A DNA stretch of 64,000 nt from Sorex araneus (GCF_027595985.1 NC_073312.1:8064983-8128982); one strand, 5' to 3'. Shown: positions 10,390-21,955, numbered from the stretch's first letter. Translations and numbers: made by a program. Notes: generated from the letters alone by a model not told the origin.

Positions 10390-11640
10390 GAAATGGGTTC
10401 GGGAATGTACGCTCTTACCCTGGTACCCGGTCAGGTGACAGGTGAGTGGACACCTGAGTCCCGCCGACCGCCAAGGAAATCACTGCAGGACTATCATTAA
10501 AGCACACAGATTCGCACGTTAAATTTTCCCCTCGCGTGCCAAGGAAACGAGGGTGCCACGGACGTTGACGCTGATGTGTACAGCCCAGACTGACTCAGAG
10601 CCCGGGGCACAGAGAAGGCGGCTCAAGCAGCGTGGTGGGGAGTTTGAAATGAAAATGTCACCCCCAAGATTTCAGTGACTGGATGATTAAGTCCGTCCTG
10701 CAGGGAACACATGAGCTGGCGTATTAGAACAGCCAGTTCTCCCGGATCTGTGACAAATGCTCATCATCCCCAATCACTGTTGCTGGCCTGGGGACGCTAC
10801 CAGAGGTGGGGGTACCTGCAGCCCTGCCCTTCCCCAGCCGCCCCCTCCCCTCAGACCCTTCCACCACGGACGGCCCGGAACGGAGCAGTCCGAGCCTCTC
10901 ATCTGGAATCTCTGGCCTCGCTCCTTCCTTCCTGTCGTGAAGGCCAAGTGCCTGGAGCGAGGGGCACAGACAGAAGGTACCGCAGAGAGGGGTCTGGACG
11001 TCTGGTCTAGCTCTGCTGTGGAAACCTTGATGACCAACTGGAGAAATGACCTCGGTGGAGGGGGGAAACCATTACAGCTCAGCAGCAGAGTTCACTGGCA
11101 TCTGTTTGGTATTAAAAGTTAAACGCCTGTGCCTGCCTCAGACTGCAGCTCCGGGTGCCCTTTGACCTCATGCGGCGGGTCCATCCTGTGCGTTAGGCCT
11201 TTAATTATAAAGGACCCTGTTTTGCTGTTAAACTATTTGGTTCTTCCCTGAAACACACAGGAGCTGTGGCAGTGGGGACACTAGCAAAACTTTAAAGCAG
11301 CAGTGCTGTGCTAGGCCCTTCAGGACCCGATAGTGCTGAGTCTGTGCCACAGGCCGCCGAGATGCTGAATCCAGTGCTCAGAGGAGGAGACTGATTTAGG
11401 GATGTTGAGTCACTGGCCCAGGCTCCCGGGAAATGGGGGGGAACCCAGCCTGCCTGAGCCAGGGTCAGTGTCTCACGACAAGGTCTTGCTGCATCTCCAG
11501 CCTCACCAAGTCCAGGCTGAGTTATACTGGGGTGGGCAGTGTGTGCCCCAAGCCCCGCCCTACCCAGAAACCTCAGAATGTGGGTTTTCTCTGCCTCAGG
11601 TGCTGGAGGAGAAGGCAGTTGGGACAGAGAAGGGACCACT
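10390..11640. other. Unique upstream DNA
   Basis: There are no repeats I recognise except weak MIR-like sequence near 11,350-11,470. There is no supportable gene. Some AT-rich parts (11,180-11,300) could be conserved non-coding sequence. Confidence 0.5.
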
Positions 11641-11645
11641 GGGAC

Positions 11646-11744
11646 AAAGATAGCTGGAAATTATCGCTCTGGATAAGTGTGCTAGAAGTGGGTGAGGGAG
11701 CAAGCATGTAACCGCTCAGTACGGCAAGCCATAATGCCCAAAAG

Positions 11745-11841
<97 letters not shown>

Positions 11842-12090
11842 GAGAGGAGAGGAGAGGAGGGGAGGGGAGGGGAGGGGAGGGGAGGGGAGGGGAGGGGAGG
11901 AGAGGAGAAAATGCCTGTCATCTATAGGCAGGCCTATAGATGGGAAGGGAGGGCAGGAGAGGAACTGAGGACACTGATGGTGGGAAATGTACACTGGCTG
12001 AGGGATGGGTGTTGGAACACTGTGTGACTGAAATCGGACCGTGAACAGCTTTGTGATTGTATCTCTTGGTGATTCCATTAAAAAAAAAAA
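11646..12090 (+). mobile_element. LINE (L1-like) 3' end with (GA)n polypurine tract
   Basis: Ordered landmarks are shared with the copy at 18.9-19.45 kb: 'gctggataag', 'ccataatgcccaaaaggag', a long (GA)n/(GGGGA)n tract, 'gagggatgggtgttgg', 'gaacagctttgtg' and 'tggtgattccatta', then poly(A). A polypurine tract in the 3' UTR followed by poly(A) is typical of mammalian L1. It is 5' truncated and has no coding part. Confidence 0.75.
11743..11909. repeat. (GA)n then (GGGGA)n polypurine microsatellite
   Basis: About 85 bp of GA dinucleotides is followed by about 75 bp of GGAGA and GGGGA pentamers. It is part of the LINE 3' end. Confidence 0.97.
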
Positions 12091-12095
12091 AAAGA

Positions 12096-12277
12096 GGGGC
12101 TGGAGCGATAGCACAGCGGGTAGGGCGTTTGCCTTGCACGCAGCCGACCCGGGTTCTAATCCCAGCATCCCATATGGTCCCCTGAGCACCGCCAGGGGTA
12201 ATTCCTGAGTGAAAGAGCCAGGAGTAACCCCTGTGCATCGCCGGGTATGACCCAAAAACCAAAAAAAAAAAAAAAAA
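12096..12277 (+). mobile_element. Full-length shrew SINE inserted in a LINE poly(A) tail
   Basis: Intact head and A box, and a B box with one change ('gggttctaatcc'). Its poly(A) is followed by further A-runs. It sits right behind the LINE tail ending at 12,090. Confidence 0.95.
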
Positions 12278-12279
12278 GT

Positions 12280-12790
12280 TAAAAAAAAAAAAGAACGTGG
12301 CTTTCCTTTGAAGATGCAGTCAAGTTAAGATGAGAGTATGCTGGCTGGGGAAGACCCTAGCAGGACGTACAGGTGTCCTTAGAAGATGAGGAAGATTTGG
12401 ATGAGAAATGAGAAACGCTGGAAGAGCACCATGCAATGAGGGGGGCTCAGGCTGGCGGGATGTGGCCACAAGCCAAGGAGTGCTGAGGTCCATCAGAAGA
12501 TGGAAGCGGGCAGAAAGGATTTGTCCGGAGCATCTCGCTGAGAGCGTGAAAACCAACCTGCCAGAAGCTAGACTTCCCGCGTGAGCTGGCAGAACCATAG
12601 ACGAGGCACTCCTGCTGTTTTAAGGTTTTTTTTTTTTAGTTAAGTTTTAAGTTTTAATGGTACAGGCAGATGATATATTTCATTACAATTTGCTTTGTTG
12701 TACTTTGCATATTGAAGGTTTGTGGCAGCCCTGCCTTAGAAAAATCTACTGATGCAAGTTTTCTGTTTGTTTTTTTTTTTTAAGTTCTTA
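12280..12790. other. Unique DNA with A/T runs
   Basis: No gene is visible. 12,600-12,790 is AT-rich with T-runs. Confidence 0.5.
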
Positions 12791-12794
12791 TTGT

Positions 12795-12930
12795 TTTTTT
12801 GTGCCAGGCCTGATGGGTTACTCCTGGCTCTGTACTCAGGGATCATTCATGGTGGGGCTTTAGGGGACTATATAGGATGCCAGGGATCAAATCTAGGTTG
12901 ACCACATGAAAGGCAACTGCTTTACCTGTT
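12795..12930 (-). mobile_element. Old shrew SINE, reverse
   Basis: 'ggttactcctggctctgtac' and 'gatgccagggatcaaat' identify it. The head end is lost. Confidence 0.75.
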
Positions 12931-13013
12931 CTTAAGATAGAATCTTAACCCTGAAGAAGATGCTGCAAACTTTAAATGACAACAAAGGATTTTTAAAAAA
13001 TAATAAAGTATTT

Positions 13014-13165
13014 GGGGCTGGAGCAATAGCACAGCGGGTAGGGCGTTTGCCTTGCACGCGGCCGACCCGGGTTCGATTCCCAGCATCCCATATGGTCCCC
13101 TGAGTGATTCCTGAGTGCAGAGCCAGGAGCAACCCCTGTGCATCGCCAGGTGTGACCCAAAAGGC

Positions 13166-13198
<33 letters not shown>
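13014..13198 (+). mobile_element. Shrew SINE with (AAT)n tail and 12-bp duplication
   Basis: The target-site duplication aataaagtattt lies at 13002-13013 and 13199-13210. The tail is (AAT)n rather than pure A. 'agcaccgccaggggtaat' is missing after 'cccctgag'. Confidence 0.95.
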
Positions 13199-13204
<6 letters not shown>

Positions 13205-13524
13205 GTATTTTCTTAATCATTAGTTTTCTTATTTCTGGTCAGAGCTTAGGTACAATAGTGTTAGAGTTTATGGTTCTGATGTGCAAAGTTACTGCATCCC
13301 AACAATAAAAGATTTTGAAGATTTTTGTGAACTAAGTTGCTCTAGCAGTGAAGAAAGGGTTTGAGTGGATTAGCACCAATTCCAAAAGAAGTTATGTCTG
13401 CTGAGGGTTAAATGCTCTTCAGCAGCTTCCCGTGCTACACAGAAATCTTTCATGAACGGGCATGTCAACTTCAGCCACAAACTTTACTGTGGTATGTATT
13501 GGCGTGGTGGAGGGGGGTCAGGGG

Positions 13525-13715
13525 GGAGGGGCATGGGGGCACATCAGGCAGTGCTCAGGAGCCGATCCTAGTTCTTTGCTTAAGGGCCAATCCTGGTTTT
13601 GTACTCGCGGCACTCCTGGCAGTGCTCAGGGCCCACATGTGGTGTCAGGATTTGAACTGGAGTCAGCTATATGGGAAGCAAGTGCCTTAACCCCCGTACT
13701 ATCTCTCTGGCCCCG
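13525..13715 (-). mobile_element. Old shrew SINE, reverse
   Basis: It carries a partial internal duplication of the 3' half ('gtgctcaggagccgatcctag' is followed by a second 'ccaatcctggttttgtactc'). Confidence 0.7.
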
Positions 13716-13852
13716 TCACCAAAGTCTTACAGAAGAAATTGCAAGCCCCACCCCCTTCAGCAGCAACTACCCTGATTGGTCAATAAGCATCAATAGAAAG
13801 GCACTATCTCCACTAAAAAGATTGAGGATAAGAATAAGTTCAGTTAGAACAT

Positions 13853-13975
13853 GGGGGCTGGAGCAATAGCACAGCAGGTAGGGCATTTGCCTTGCACATG
13901 GCTGACCCGGGTTCCATTCCCAGCATCCCATATGGTCCCAGCACCACCAGGGGTAATACCTGAGTGCAGAGCATT
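13853..13975 (+). mobile_element. Shrew SINE, 3' truncated
   Basis: Intact 5' half through 'cctgagtgcagagc', then it breaks into unique sequence without a poly(A) tail. Confidence 0.85.
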
Positions 13976-14344
13976 GATGAGAACAGTACCCCAGCCCTTA
14001 CTGAAGAAAGGACATGGTTCCACTATAAGTTGTTAAACTTTTTTTTAAGTTGTTACACTTTTAAAGTTACTATGGGTCCTCTTGACCACACTGAGATTTT
14101 ATCCTACTTGCAAACTGAAGGCTCAAATGATAGTTATCATTTTTTCAGCAATAAAATATTTTCTTTTTTACCACACTTTTTAATTATATTAAAATTAGGC
14201 AACACACCCTCTCCAGATGGAGCCCTGGCGACACTGAGCTTCTACTAACACGGCTCCGGGATGCGGGACTGGGACATCTCCAAACAACTCGGCCACTCAT
14301 GTGGCCACGTGACCTTTCCTGAAAAATGAAAACATACAATCTAA

Positions 14345-14580
14345 TGATGCCATCCAACATGTCTGACTATTGGAGGAAAACCTCCAAATAATGATAGTGA
14401 GATTCCTGTTGAAAATTGAATGTAATCAAAGTAAGGAAAGAGTAAAGTGGAAATTGTCTGCCACACAGGCAGAGAAGGAGTGGGAGGTGGGGTATGTGGG
14501 GGGGTTGGTGGTGGATCAAATATGAAAACTTTGTAACTATATCTCACAGTGATTCTATAAAAAAATTAAAATAAATCAAA
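14345..14580 (+). mobile_element. LINE-like 3' end
   Basis: 'ggaggaaaacctccaaataat', 'tgtaatcaaagtaagg', a G-rich stretch and 'tatctcacagtgattctata' followed by an A-rich end parallel the 3' part of the 42.9-43.15 kb element. Confidence 0.65.
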
Positions 14581-15150
14581 TAAAATTAAATTAGGCAACA
14601 GACAATTAAAAGCCAGTTTATGGAATACTATTGTATTGAAGTAGGCTAAACTGTTAAGACTTCTCAGTCTTACTGAGAGGACACTAAATCCCTGGGACTA
14701 AGTGATTCTCCTGACAGGGACTCGAGGATACACCCAGATGCTTTCCAGATCGAGAGTCGCTGCTCTGAAAGGTGGCTTTACACAAACACTAAAATAAAAG
14801 TCCAAAGCTCTTTAGAACACAATGAGTGGCTTTTATTCGGGTTGGCATCCACATCCCAGCTTTCAGTGGTCCTGACCAGGAAAGTGGAAAAACACAGCAA
14901 CTTGCCAGGGAGTGGGGCCGGCCAGTCCCGGGGGTCTGCCGGGCACAGTGCGTTCCTTCGGAAGCCCCACTGCCGACCCAGAAGCAGCAGCCTCCAAACC
15001 CAAGTGTGGCCCGGACTCGTGGTTCTTTTAGTTCCAGCTGTCCAGATCTCAAACCGGACTCAAATGACTTTCCAGGATGGCCGGAGGAGAGCCCTGCTAA
15101 ACTCATCTTCCGAGAGCAAGGAAATACTTTATTACTCCTGTTCTCTCTCT
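14580..15150. other. Unique DNA
   Basis: A frame of some 150 codons exists on the minus strand but has no recognisable domain and is interrupted by the SINE that follows. No gene is supported. Confidence 0.5.
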
Positions 15151-15315
15151 TTGAGGGCACTGGGGGCCTCTCCCAGCAGGGCTCAGTGGCTACCCCCTCT
15201 ATAATCAGGGGTTGCTTCCTGAGGTGCTTGGGGGACCCCACGATGCTGGGGATCAAACCTGGGCGTCTGTATGCAAAGCTCCCTCTTAACCCACGGAGCT
15301 ACCTCTCTGGCCCAG
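15150..15315 (-). mobile_element. Old shrew SINE, reverse
   Basis: Ends in 'gagctacctctctggccc'. 'ggggatcaaacctgggcg' marks the reversed B-box region. Confidence 0.75.
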
Positions 15316-15397
15316 CAATGAAATGTATTTTGTTTTTCACCTTTTATTTTTGGCTTTGTCTTTTGTTCATTTTTCATTATCTGAAATACTTTAAATT

Positions 15398-15455
15398 GGG
15401 CCAGAGTGATAGTACAGTAGGTAGGGCATTTGCCTTGCATGCAAATAACCCAGCT
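15398..15455 (+). mobile_element. SINE head fragment
   Basis: Only the 5' 58 bp ('gggccagagtgatagtacag' to 'ttgccttgcatgc') remain before a reversed LINE tail. Confidence 0.7.
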
Positions 15456-15610
15456 TAAAAAAATTTTTTTATTTATAAGGTAGTTCACAATACTTGATTA
15501 CAGTTAATATTCAAACACTAATCCCACCACCATTACACCTTCCCACCACCGAATTTGGGATGTTTCCATCCCAAGCCCCAAGCCCTGTCCCAAAGCACAG
15601 CCAAAGTAAT
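15456..15610 (-). mobile_element. LINE-like 3' end, reverse
   Basis: T-rich start, then 'cactaatcccaccaccatt' and 'ccttcccaccaccg', the reverse of the G-rich 3' UTR words seen in the other LINE tails. Confidence 0.6.
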
Positions 15611-15621
15611 ATATTTTGTAT

Positions 15622-15846
15622 TGTCTGGAGCGATAGCACAGCAGGTAGGGCGTTTGCCTTGCACGAGGCCAACCCGGGTTCGGTTCCTCCGTCCCTCTCA
15701 GAGAGCCCGACAAGCTATCGAGAGTATCCTGCCTGCACAGCAGAGCCTGGCAAGCTACCTGTGGCATATCCGACATGCCAAAATCAGTAACAACAAGTCT
15801 CACAATGGAGACGTTACTGGTGCCCGCTTGAGCAAATCAATGAACA
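15622..15846 (+). mobile_element. Compound SINE (second tail type)
   Basis: The tRNA-derived head and B box ('gggttcggttcc') are followed not by the usual 3' half but by a different module: 'gagagcccgacaagctatcg', 'cagagcctggcaagctac', 'cacaatggagacgttactgg' and 'aatcaatgaacaac'. This module defines the second family. Confidence 0.9.
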
Positions 15847-15849
15847 ACA

Positions 15850-15987
15850 CAGGAGTTACTCCTGGCTTTGCACTCAGGAATTACTTCTGGTGGTGCTCAG
15901 GGGACCATATGGGATGCTAGGAATCGAACCCGGGTTGGCTGCGTGCAAGGGAAATGCCCTCCCCACTGTGCTATCGCTCCAGCCCAA
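15850..15987 (-). mobile_element. Shrew SINE, reverse
   Basis: It abuts the compound SINE in opposite orientation, giving an inverted pair within 370 bp. The poly(T) start is missing. Confidence 0.9.
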
Positions 15988-16159
15988 CAATGCTATTGTC
16001 TTTTATGAAAATCGCTGAAAATGCTACAAAAAAGTATCCATAGAGGAAACTGTGAGGATTGTTCCATTTTGGCTGGGGTCAGTAAGACATTCTTTAGGAT
16101 ATCACTAGCATGTTGTTAAGGGTTGAGTGGTGTGAGCTTTCATACATATATCTGTGTAT

Positions 16160-17300
16160 TTACTAAAGGGCAGCGGCACTCTCTGTCTCTCTTGCTGGCG
16201 CTCTATCTCTCCTGCTGCTTGTATTCGGTGGTCTCTGCTTCCCCCACCCCATGGAGGTGGATTGCGATGGGCAGGCAAAGGAAGGAACGAGGGCCAGGCT
16301 GGTTGGACTCAATTTCAGTTTATTCCATTCCCGTCTCCATTCTCTGATTCTCCTCCTGCTTCTCCCTCCCCCATGTGACTTCATTCTCCTTCTGGCTCTG
16401 GATTCCCCCATCAATCTTACAGTCTTAGTTTATATAGCAATCAAGTAGGGTGGTGATACAAAGGTGGGTTGAACATTAACAAGTCAGCAGAGAGAGGTAA
16501 AAGCACTCCTCCAAGAGATTAATTCAAGGACAAAATCCCATCTAAGGAGATTACTCCAGATTACGAGGAGATCCGCTCAAGGGTGGGACCCCAACGAGGG
16601 TGTGTCGATTTCTTCTTCCCTCAGCTAGTAATCCACTTAAACAGTTGTAGTAAATCTACTTCTAATATTTCTAGCGATGTCATTCTGTATGAGCACAGTA
16701 AGAGACATATCAAACTTAAAGTTTGGTTCTTCCTGAGGACATCTCACTATATATTCCAGACCACAGTCCTCAGGCCGGGTTAGTCTTCCTAACCCCAGCA
16801 GGGTCCTTATCCAGCTCCCTCTTTTGGGTCATGACAGAGTTTGTCCATGACCGTGCTCTTTTTTTTTTTTTTTTTTTTGCTTTTTGGGTCACACCCGGCA
16901 ATGAACAGGGGTCATTCCTGGCTCATGCACTCAGGAATTACTCCTGGCGGTGCTCAGGGGACCATATGGGATGCTGGGATTCGAACCTGGGTCGGCCGCG
17001 TGCAAGGCAAATGCCCTACCCGCTGTGCTATCGCTCCAGCCCCCCGTGCTCTTAATTTATAGTTAAGTATTGTGGCGCTTTGACCTGGCCCATTTCGATG
17101 CCAGTGTAGCTCACAGCTTGCCCTGGGTCCATTCAGTCCTTTGTCAGGACCCTGTTTTGGGGGTGCTAGGAACTAAGGGCAACTGAAGGCTTACATAAAG
17201 AAAGCAGATGTCTAGGAGTGAATATTATTAGGAGTCAATTAACTCCCAAGTTACAAAGCATAATATTAACTGTCTTTCTGTGTCCATACAAAAAGGACAT
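16160..17300 (-). mobile_element. Probable endogenous retrovirus LTR, reverse, split by a SINE
   Basis: Read on the minus strand, this non-coding block has a TATA box (gctatataaac, about 16,429-16,439), then an AATAAA polyadenylation signal about 110 bp downstream (near 16,318), then an R/U5-like GC- and AG-rich end. Upstream are about 600 bp of U3-like unique sequence. No internal retroviral genes are next to it. Ends are approximate because no clear TG...CA pair or duplication was found. A LINE fragment cannot be excluded. Confidence 0.5.
16861..17043 (-). mobile_element. Young shrew SINE, reverse, with 10-bp duplication
   Basis: The duplication ccgtgctctt is at 16851-16860 and 17044-17053. 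It lies inside the LTR-like sequence and so is younger than it. Confidence 0.95.
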
Positions 17301-18028
17301 TGCTTTAAAGTAAACTATGCAAAAGACGGAGAAAAGCAATACCTAACTTAAAATACAAGTTCAATGTCCTGGAAGGATCTGATCTTACAAGTTAACAGAA
17401 TCTGACTAGGGGAAAAGGTGATTAACTGGTTGGGGAGGAGAGCACAGAGAAGAGTTTACAGAGAAATGGAAATGACTTGGGAGCACTGTGATGGGTGTAA
17501 ATCGATAAACTTAATTTCCCTGTGACAAGGCTAAAAGGACAAATTAAAGTTATCCTACATATATCATATATACATATATATACATATACATATATGTATA
17601 TGTATATATATGTATATATATATACATTTGTGGCCATGTGGATGCCCCAGGTTTGATCCCTGGTCCCCATAGGTCCCCTAAGGGAGGGAGTACCTTGGGG
17701 TATTGGGGGACTGTGTTGTGCTAAACTGAACCCTAGACTCCTACGTGTAAAGCCTCTAAAACTCTCCCTGAGCCATTGATATTATTTTTTTTTCTGCCAT
17801 CTATCAAAATCTTCCAGATCTTCAGGTTTGATTCCACTCTGACAAACAGAAAGGACTTGGTACTTCACAAACGGAACATCAGTACCTAGTGATGGATAGA
17901 AAGGGAGTGACAAGCACCTGTTCACTCACTCCAGCAAGTGTGCGAAGGTCAGGGTCTAGGACTGGGATGATGAATGAAATGTAGCTTTGACCCCTTTTGT
18001 GGATGTGGGATGGTTGACGTTTATTAAT
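17300..18028. other. Unique DNA with an alternating TA-rich microsatellite
   Basis: 17,560-17,625 is (CATATA/TATG)n, able to form a cruciform. A weak SINE fragment lies at 17,630-17,700. No gene is seen. Confidence 0.6.
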
Positions 18029-18190
18029 AGGGCCTGAGAGACAGCACAGCAGGTAGGGAACTTGCTTTGCACGAGGCTGACCTGGGTTCGATTCCTGGCA
18101 CCCCATATGGTCCCCTAAGCCTGCCAGGGGTGATCCCCTGAGCATAGAGCCAGTGTGGCCCCAAAGTCAACAAATAACAATAATAAATTC
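18029..18190 (+). mobile_element. Shrew SINE, moderately old
   Basis: Head 'gggcctgagagacagcac' with good B box 'gggttcgattcc'. The tail is AACAAATAACAATAA. Confidence 0.85.
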
Positions 18191-18344
18191 TATGAACAAC
18201 TTCCTAAATATTGATGCCAAGAATTGGATAAAATGCTAACAGAAATGTGACTGACCTGGTGAGATGGGAAGGTTTAAGGAAGGAAGAAACATCCGTGTTG
18301 GAAAAATGTTTACTACATAATGGAATACTATGCAGCTGTTAGGA

Positions 18345-18348
18345 AAAA

Positions 18349-18398
<50 letters not shown>

Positions 18399-18540
18399 CC
18401 ATCATCATCCTGTTGATCATCAAATTTTGAGAGGTCTCAGTAACATCTCTATTCATCCAAGCCCTGAGATTTTAGAAGCCTCTCTCTGCTCATCCTTCCA
18501 ACAATGCTGCACTGAGCAAGTGCCCAGACAAATGTCTTAG
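18345..18540 (-). mobile_element. Degraded compound SINE, reverse, with (ATC)n
   Basis: A long (ATC)n at 18,349-18,412 leads into 'cctgttgatcatcaaatttt' and 'cagtaacatctctatt', the reverse of the compound-SINE 3' module. The microsatellite is therefore its own tail. Confidence 0.65.
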
Positions 18541-18712
18541 CCTGGAGCAATTACACAGTGGGGAGGGTACTTGTCTCACATGCAACTGACCCGGGCTCAA
18601 TCCCCACACCACCTATGGTCCCCTGAGTCTGCCAGGAGAGATCCCTGAGCACAGAGCCAGGAGGAAGCCCTGAGTACCACCGGGTATGGCTCCCAAACTG
18701 AAAAAAAAAAGG
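18541..18712 (+). mobile_element. Shrew SINE inside L1
   Basis: 'cctggagcaattacacagtg' to 'gtatggctcccaaactg' plus A10. It interrupts the L1 3' UTR. Confidence 0.85.
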
Positions 18713-19122
18713 AAAAACAAAGTCATGAAATTTGCCTATAAGTGGATGGACACGGAGAGTATCATGCTGAGTCAAATGAGTCAGAAGGAGAGGGACAGAT
18801 ACAGAATGACTGCATTCATTTGTGGTATATATATATATGTGTGTGTGTGTATGTATGTATATATATACATATATAAAAAGATAGTATGAGACTAATATCC
18901 AAGGCCAAGTAAAACGGGGGCCAGGAGGACTGGTCTGGTCAATGGCTGGAATCTATCACAAGTGTGTGTGGGGCAGAGGGTAGGTAAGATAGAGAAGGAC
19001 CAGTATGACAATGATAGTTGGAAATGATCAGGCTGGATAAGAACTGAGAGTTAAAAGTAGGTAAAGGAATATACATGACAACCTTTCAGTACCTGCATTG
19101 CAAGCCATAGTGCCCAAAAGGA

Positions 19123-19170
<48 letters not shown>

Positions 19171-19290
19171 GAGAGAGAAAGGGAGGGAAGAAGGGAGAGA
19201 GGGAGAGGGAGAAGGAGAAGGAGAAGGAGAGAGAGGAGAGAAAGATGGAGGGAAAGGGAGAGGGAGAAGGAGAGAGAGAGAGAGAGAGAA
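19123..19290. repeat. (GA)n/(GGAGA)n polypurine tract of L1
   Basis: GA-rich tract at the same relative place as in the LINE end at 11.7 kb. Confidence 0.95.
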
Positions 19291-19514
19291 GAAAAGTGGG
19301 GGGCGTTGGGTGGGTGGGAGGGAACTGGGGGCATGGTGCTGGGGAATGCACACTGGTGGGGGATGGGTGTGGGAACACCGTATGACTGAAACCAAGTCAT
19401 GAACAGCTTTGTTGTGGTCTATCTCATGGTGATTCAATTAAATAAAGCTTTTTAAAATAAAAATAAAATTGGGGGGAAAAGTTTACTTGGTAACACAAAC
19501 ACGTCTGATACATT

Positions 19515-19640
19515 CCTCAGCTGCAGGCCGGGGCTGGCTCCAAGGGCTGGAGCACATTCCTGGTACGCAGGGGGCCCGGGGTCGACCCCCAGCACTGCGT
19601 GGCCTCCCAAGCATGGGAGAATAGCCCCGAATGCCCCCAG
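19515..19640 (+). mobile_element. Very old SINE-like fragment
   Basis: 'ccaagggctggagcacattcc' and 'gggtcgacccccagcac' still show the head and B-box order. Confidence 0.4.
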
Positions 19641-19772
19641 AGCCAGTGGGGGGCCACTCCCCACACCCCTAAAACTGACACTCGAAGTCCACAGCACCGA
19701 AGGTTGCCAGATTTGCGTGGGAGGGCTGCCGGGGAAAGCGTCACGAATCAGTGTCAGAGGAAAGAGAAGGGA

Positions 19773-19955
19773 TGGGGCCAGGGTGATAGTACAGCCAGTG
19801 GGGAGGGCGTTTGCCTTGCACGCGGCCAACCCGGGTTCGATCCCCGGCATCCCATAGGGTCCCCCGAGCACCACCAGGAGTAATTCCTGAGTGCAGAGCC
19901 AGGAGTCACCCCTGAGCATCGCCGGGTGTGACCTAAAAAGCCAAAAAAAAAAAAA
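19773..19955 (+). mobile_element. Full-length shrew SINE
   Basis: Head 'ggggccagggtgatagtac', perfect B box, poly(A) end. Confidence 0.93.
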
Positions 19956-19959
19956 AGGA

Positions 19960-20555
19960 AAAGGAAGGAAAAAGAGAGAAGGATAGTTATGGAGGGCCGG
20001 AACCAGGGCAGAGCGGTGGCTGAGAAGGACCCCAGGGGAAACCCCTTTCGCCCCCGCCCCTCCTGGCCTGTGGAAATGCACCGGATCGCTCCCTCCCTCT
20101 TCCCCTTGCTCTCTGCCCACGGGCCTGCCTGCCACCCCGTCCACGGACATGGGAGGAAGGGACCTGAGCGACGGCGTCTTCTCTGCTCCCATCTATGGGG
20201 ACCCCATTTCCAAATAAGGACACACACAGAGATGCTGGGCTCCAGCCCGTGGCAGCTGTGGGTGGCCGTCCAACCCCTGGCCCGCACTCGGTGGGAAGAA
20301 TCCCTCTGTCCCCTGCTGCTCTCAAGGCTCCTGTCCACGCTCCAGAGACATCCTGGTGCCCTCAGCTCTGGGGAGGGGGTCCACGCATCCCCCCACGTGC
20401 ATGCCCACATTCCCTTCTCCCCTTCCTCCCCAGCCCCCCCAGGGCCCCCGCTGTCCCTCCCCTTCCTAACTCCTTTGGGTCACGCCTGTGTCTCACCCCC
20501 CTGGCTGTTGTCCCTAGGCCCCCTGTTCTTCTGCAGCTTCAAAACACTCCACAAG
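19960..20555. other. GC-rich unique DNA
   Basis: Several long overlapping frames on both strands, none with a recognisable domain or codon-like bias. No gene is supported. Confidence 0.5.
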
Positions 20556-20718
20556 GGGCTGGAGCGATAGCACAGCAGGGAGGGCGTTTGCCTTGCACGC
20601 GGCCGACCCGGGTTCCATCCCCGGCATCCCATCTGGTCCCCCAGGCACGGCCAGGAGTGATTTCTGAGTGCAGAGCCAGGAATAACCCCGGAGCATTGCT
20701 GGGTGTGACCCCAAACAC
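20556..20718 (+). mobile_element. Shrew SINE without poly(A)
   Basis: Intact head and A box, B box 'gggttccatcc'. It ends 'gggtgtgaccccaaacaccc'. Confidence 0.9.
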
Positions 20719-20719
20719 C

Positions 20720-21765
20720 CCACGATCTCTATTCTGGGGTGCAAGTCCTTCTGGGGTGAATTTATCCCCTTTTGGTGCCTGAAACACAAACCAGATGGCC
20801 TCACCCTTGCCCATCTGAGCCCTCCCCACCACCCCCTGTGCCATGGATTTGCATTTCTATTATTATGAGCACAACTGAGAGTCCTGTCCATGTGTTGGGG
20901 AGACGTTTGGAATCGCTGCTTTCCTTCCAATAGTCTGTACCTGTCTGCCCGGTTTCCTTCTGGGGCTGAGGGCGGCAGGAAAGGGAGTTTTATAGCAGCT
21001 GCCTAGCAGACAGAGGCAGCAGATGGGGGCAGCGCCTGGGAAGGGGGGGGCCACACAGACCCGCCCCTGAAGCACGGGGCTCTCAGGCTGACCCGTGCCT
21101 GCGTCTACACTGCAGCCGCCTGAGAATAGGCGAGGTCTGGAAACAGATCGGATCGGGATTCCGATGTGCCAGTGTGATTTGGACCGCCCCTGGCCAGTGG
21201 AGAAAGCTCTTGGCCCGGCCCCTGAGACTGGCCTTAGCTCCCTGGCCCCGGAACCGGTTGGAACTGGGTCCTGGTTGTGGGGTGGGTCTGAGCGGCTAAG
21301 AGGTGCCTTGGTGGCCCAACGGAGCCCGAGAAGGAAGATGGGACTCGAGGCAGTTCCTGGGTCGTGAAGAGAGGGTCAGAGGCAGGGTCGGACGTTTCTG
21401 CCGGGACACAGTATGCTCCGGGGGGGATCTTCTCACTGGCTCGGGCTGTGCCAAGTTCAGACCCAGATTTTGTCCCAGATTGTTCCGAGTTGGGACGGGC
21501 TGCCCGCACGAGGCCGCAGGGTGGCTTGGGGCTTGGAGAGAGAACCAGGACCGTGCTCTTGGCACCGGTGGTTTATGCTCCGGGGACTAAGCAGATGTTG
21601 GTCTCTCCTAAACGTGTCTGGAAAACACTCGTGGTTGCTTGAGGGGGGAGGGAGGCAGCCTGTCCGACTCACCGTTTTATTCGTCTACAGCTTGGGGGTC
21701 TATTGAACCCTCCTGACAGTAAGCCCCGGGCCTCGTCCTGGGGGAGGGTTTAGACATGCACAGGC
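20720..21765. other. Unique GC-rich DNA
   Basis: No repeat or gene recognised. Frames overlap on both strands without domain content. Confidence 0.5.
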
Positions 21766-21769
21766 CGGG

Positions 21770-21955
21770 ACTAAAGAGAGAGAGTACAGGACTAAGGTGC
21801 TTGTCTTGCATCCTCTGACCCGGGTTCGAATCCCTGGAACCACATATGGTCTGCTGAGCAGTGCCAGGGTCACTCCTGAGCACAGAGCCAGGAAAAGCCC
21901 CTGAGCACTGCTGGGTATAAGGCCACAAACCAACAAAAACAAAAGATAAAATAAC
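21770..21955 (+). mobile_element. Old shrew SINE
   Basis: 'gactaaagagagagagtac' head, B box 'gggttcgaatcc', A-rich tail. First of three tandemly placed SINEs in the same orientation. Confidence 0.85.

Larger units (their letters stand above)
18300..19460 (+). mobile_element. L1 3' UTR with polypurine tract, carrying two SINE insertions
   Basis: 'taatggaatactatgcagc' (18,319) and 'gatggacacggagagtatca', 'gctgagtcaaatgagtca', 'tgcattcatttgtgg' (18,746-18,822) are hallmark words of mammalian L1 3' ends. Then come unique 3' UTR, a (GA)n tract at 19,123-19,290, 'gaacagctttgttg' and 'tggtgattcaattaaataaa'. No ORF2 coding sequence is left. Confidence 0.85.

Noticed and set aside
12922..13167. Recurring peptide 'GSHPAMHRGYSWLCTQELLLAVLRGPYGMLGIE' family (partial), seen in many frames
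   Set aside because: It is the antisense translation of the SINE, present wherever a young copy occurs, not an exon family.
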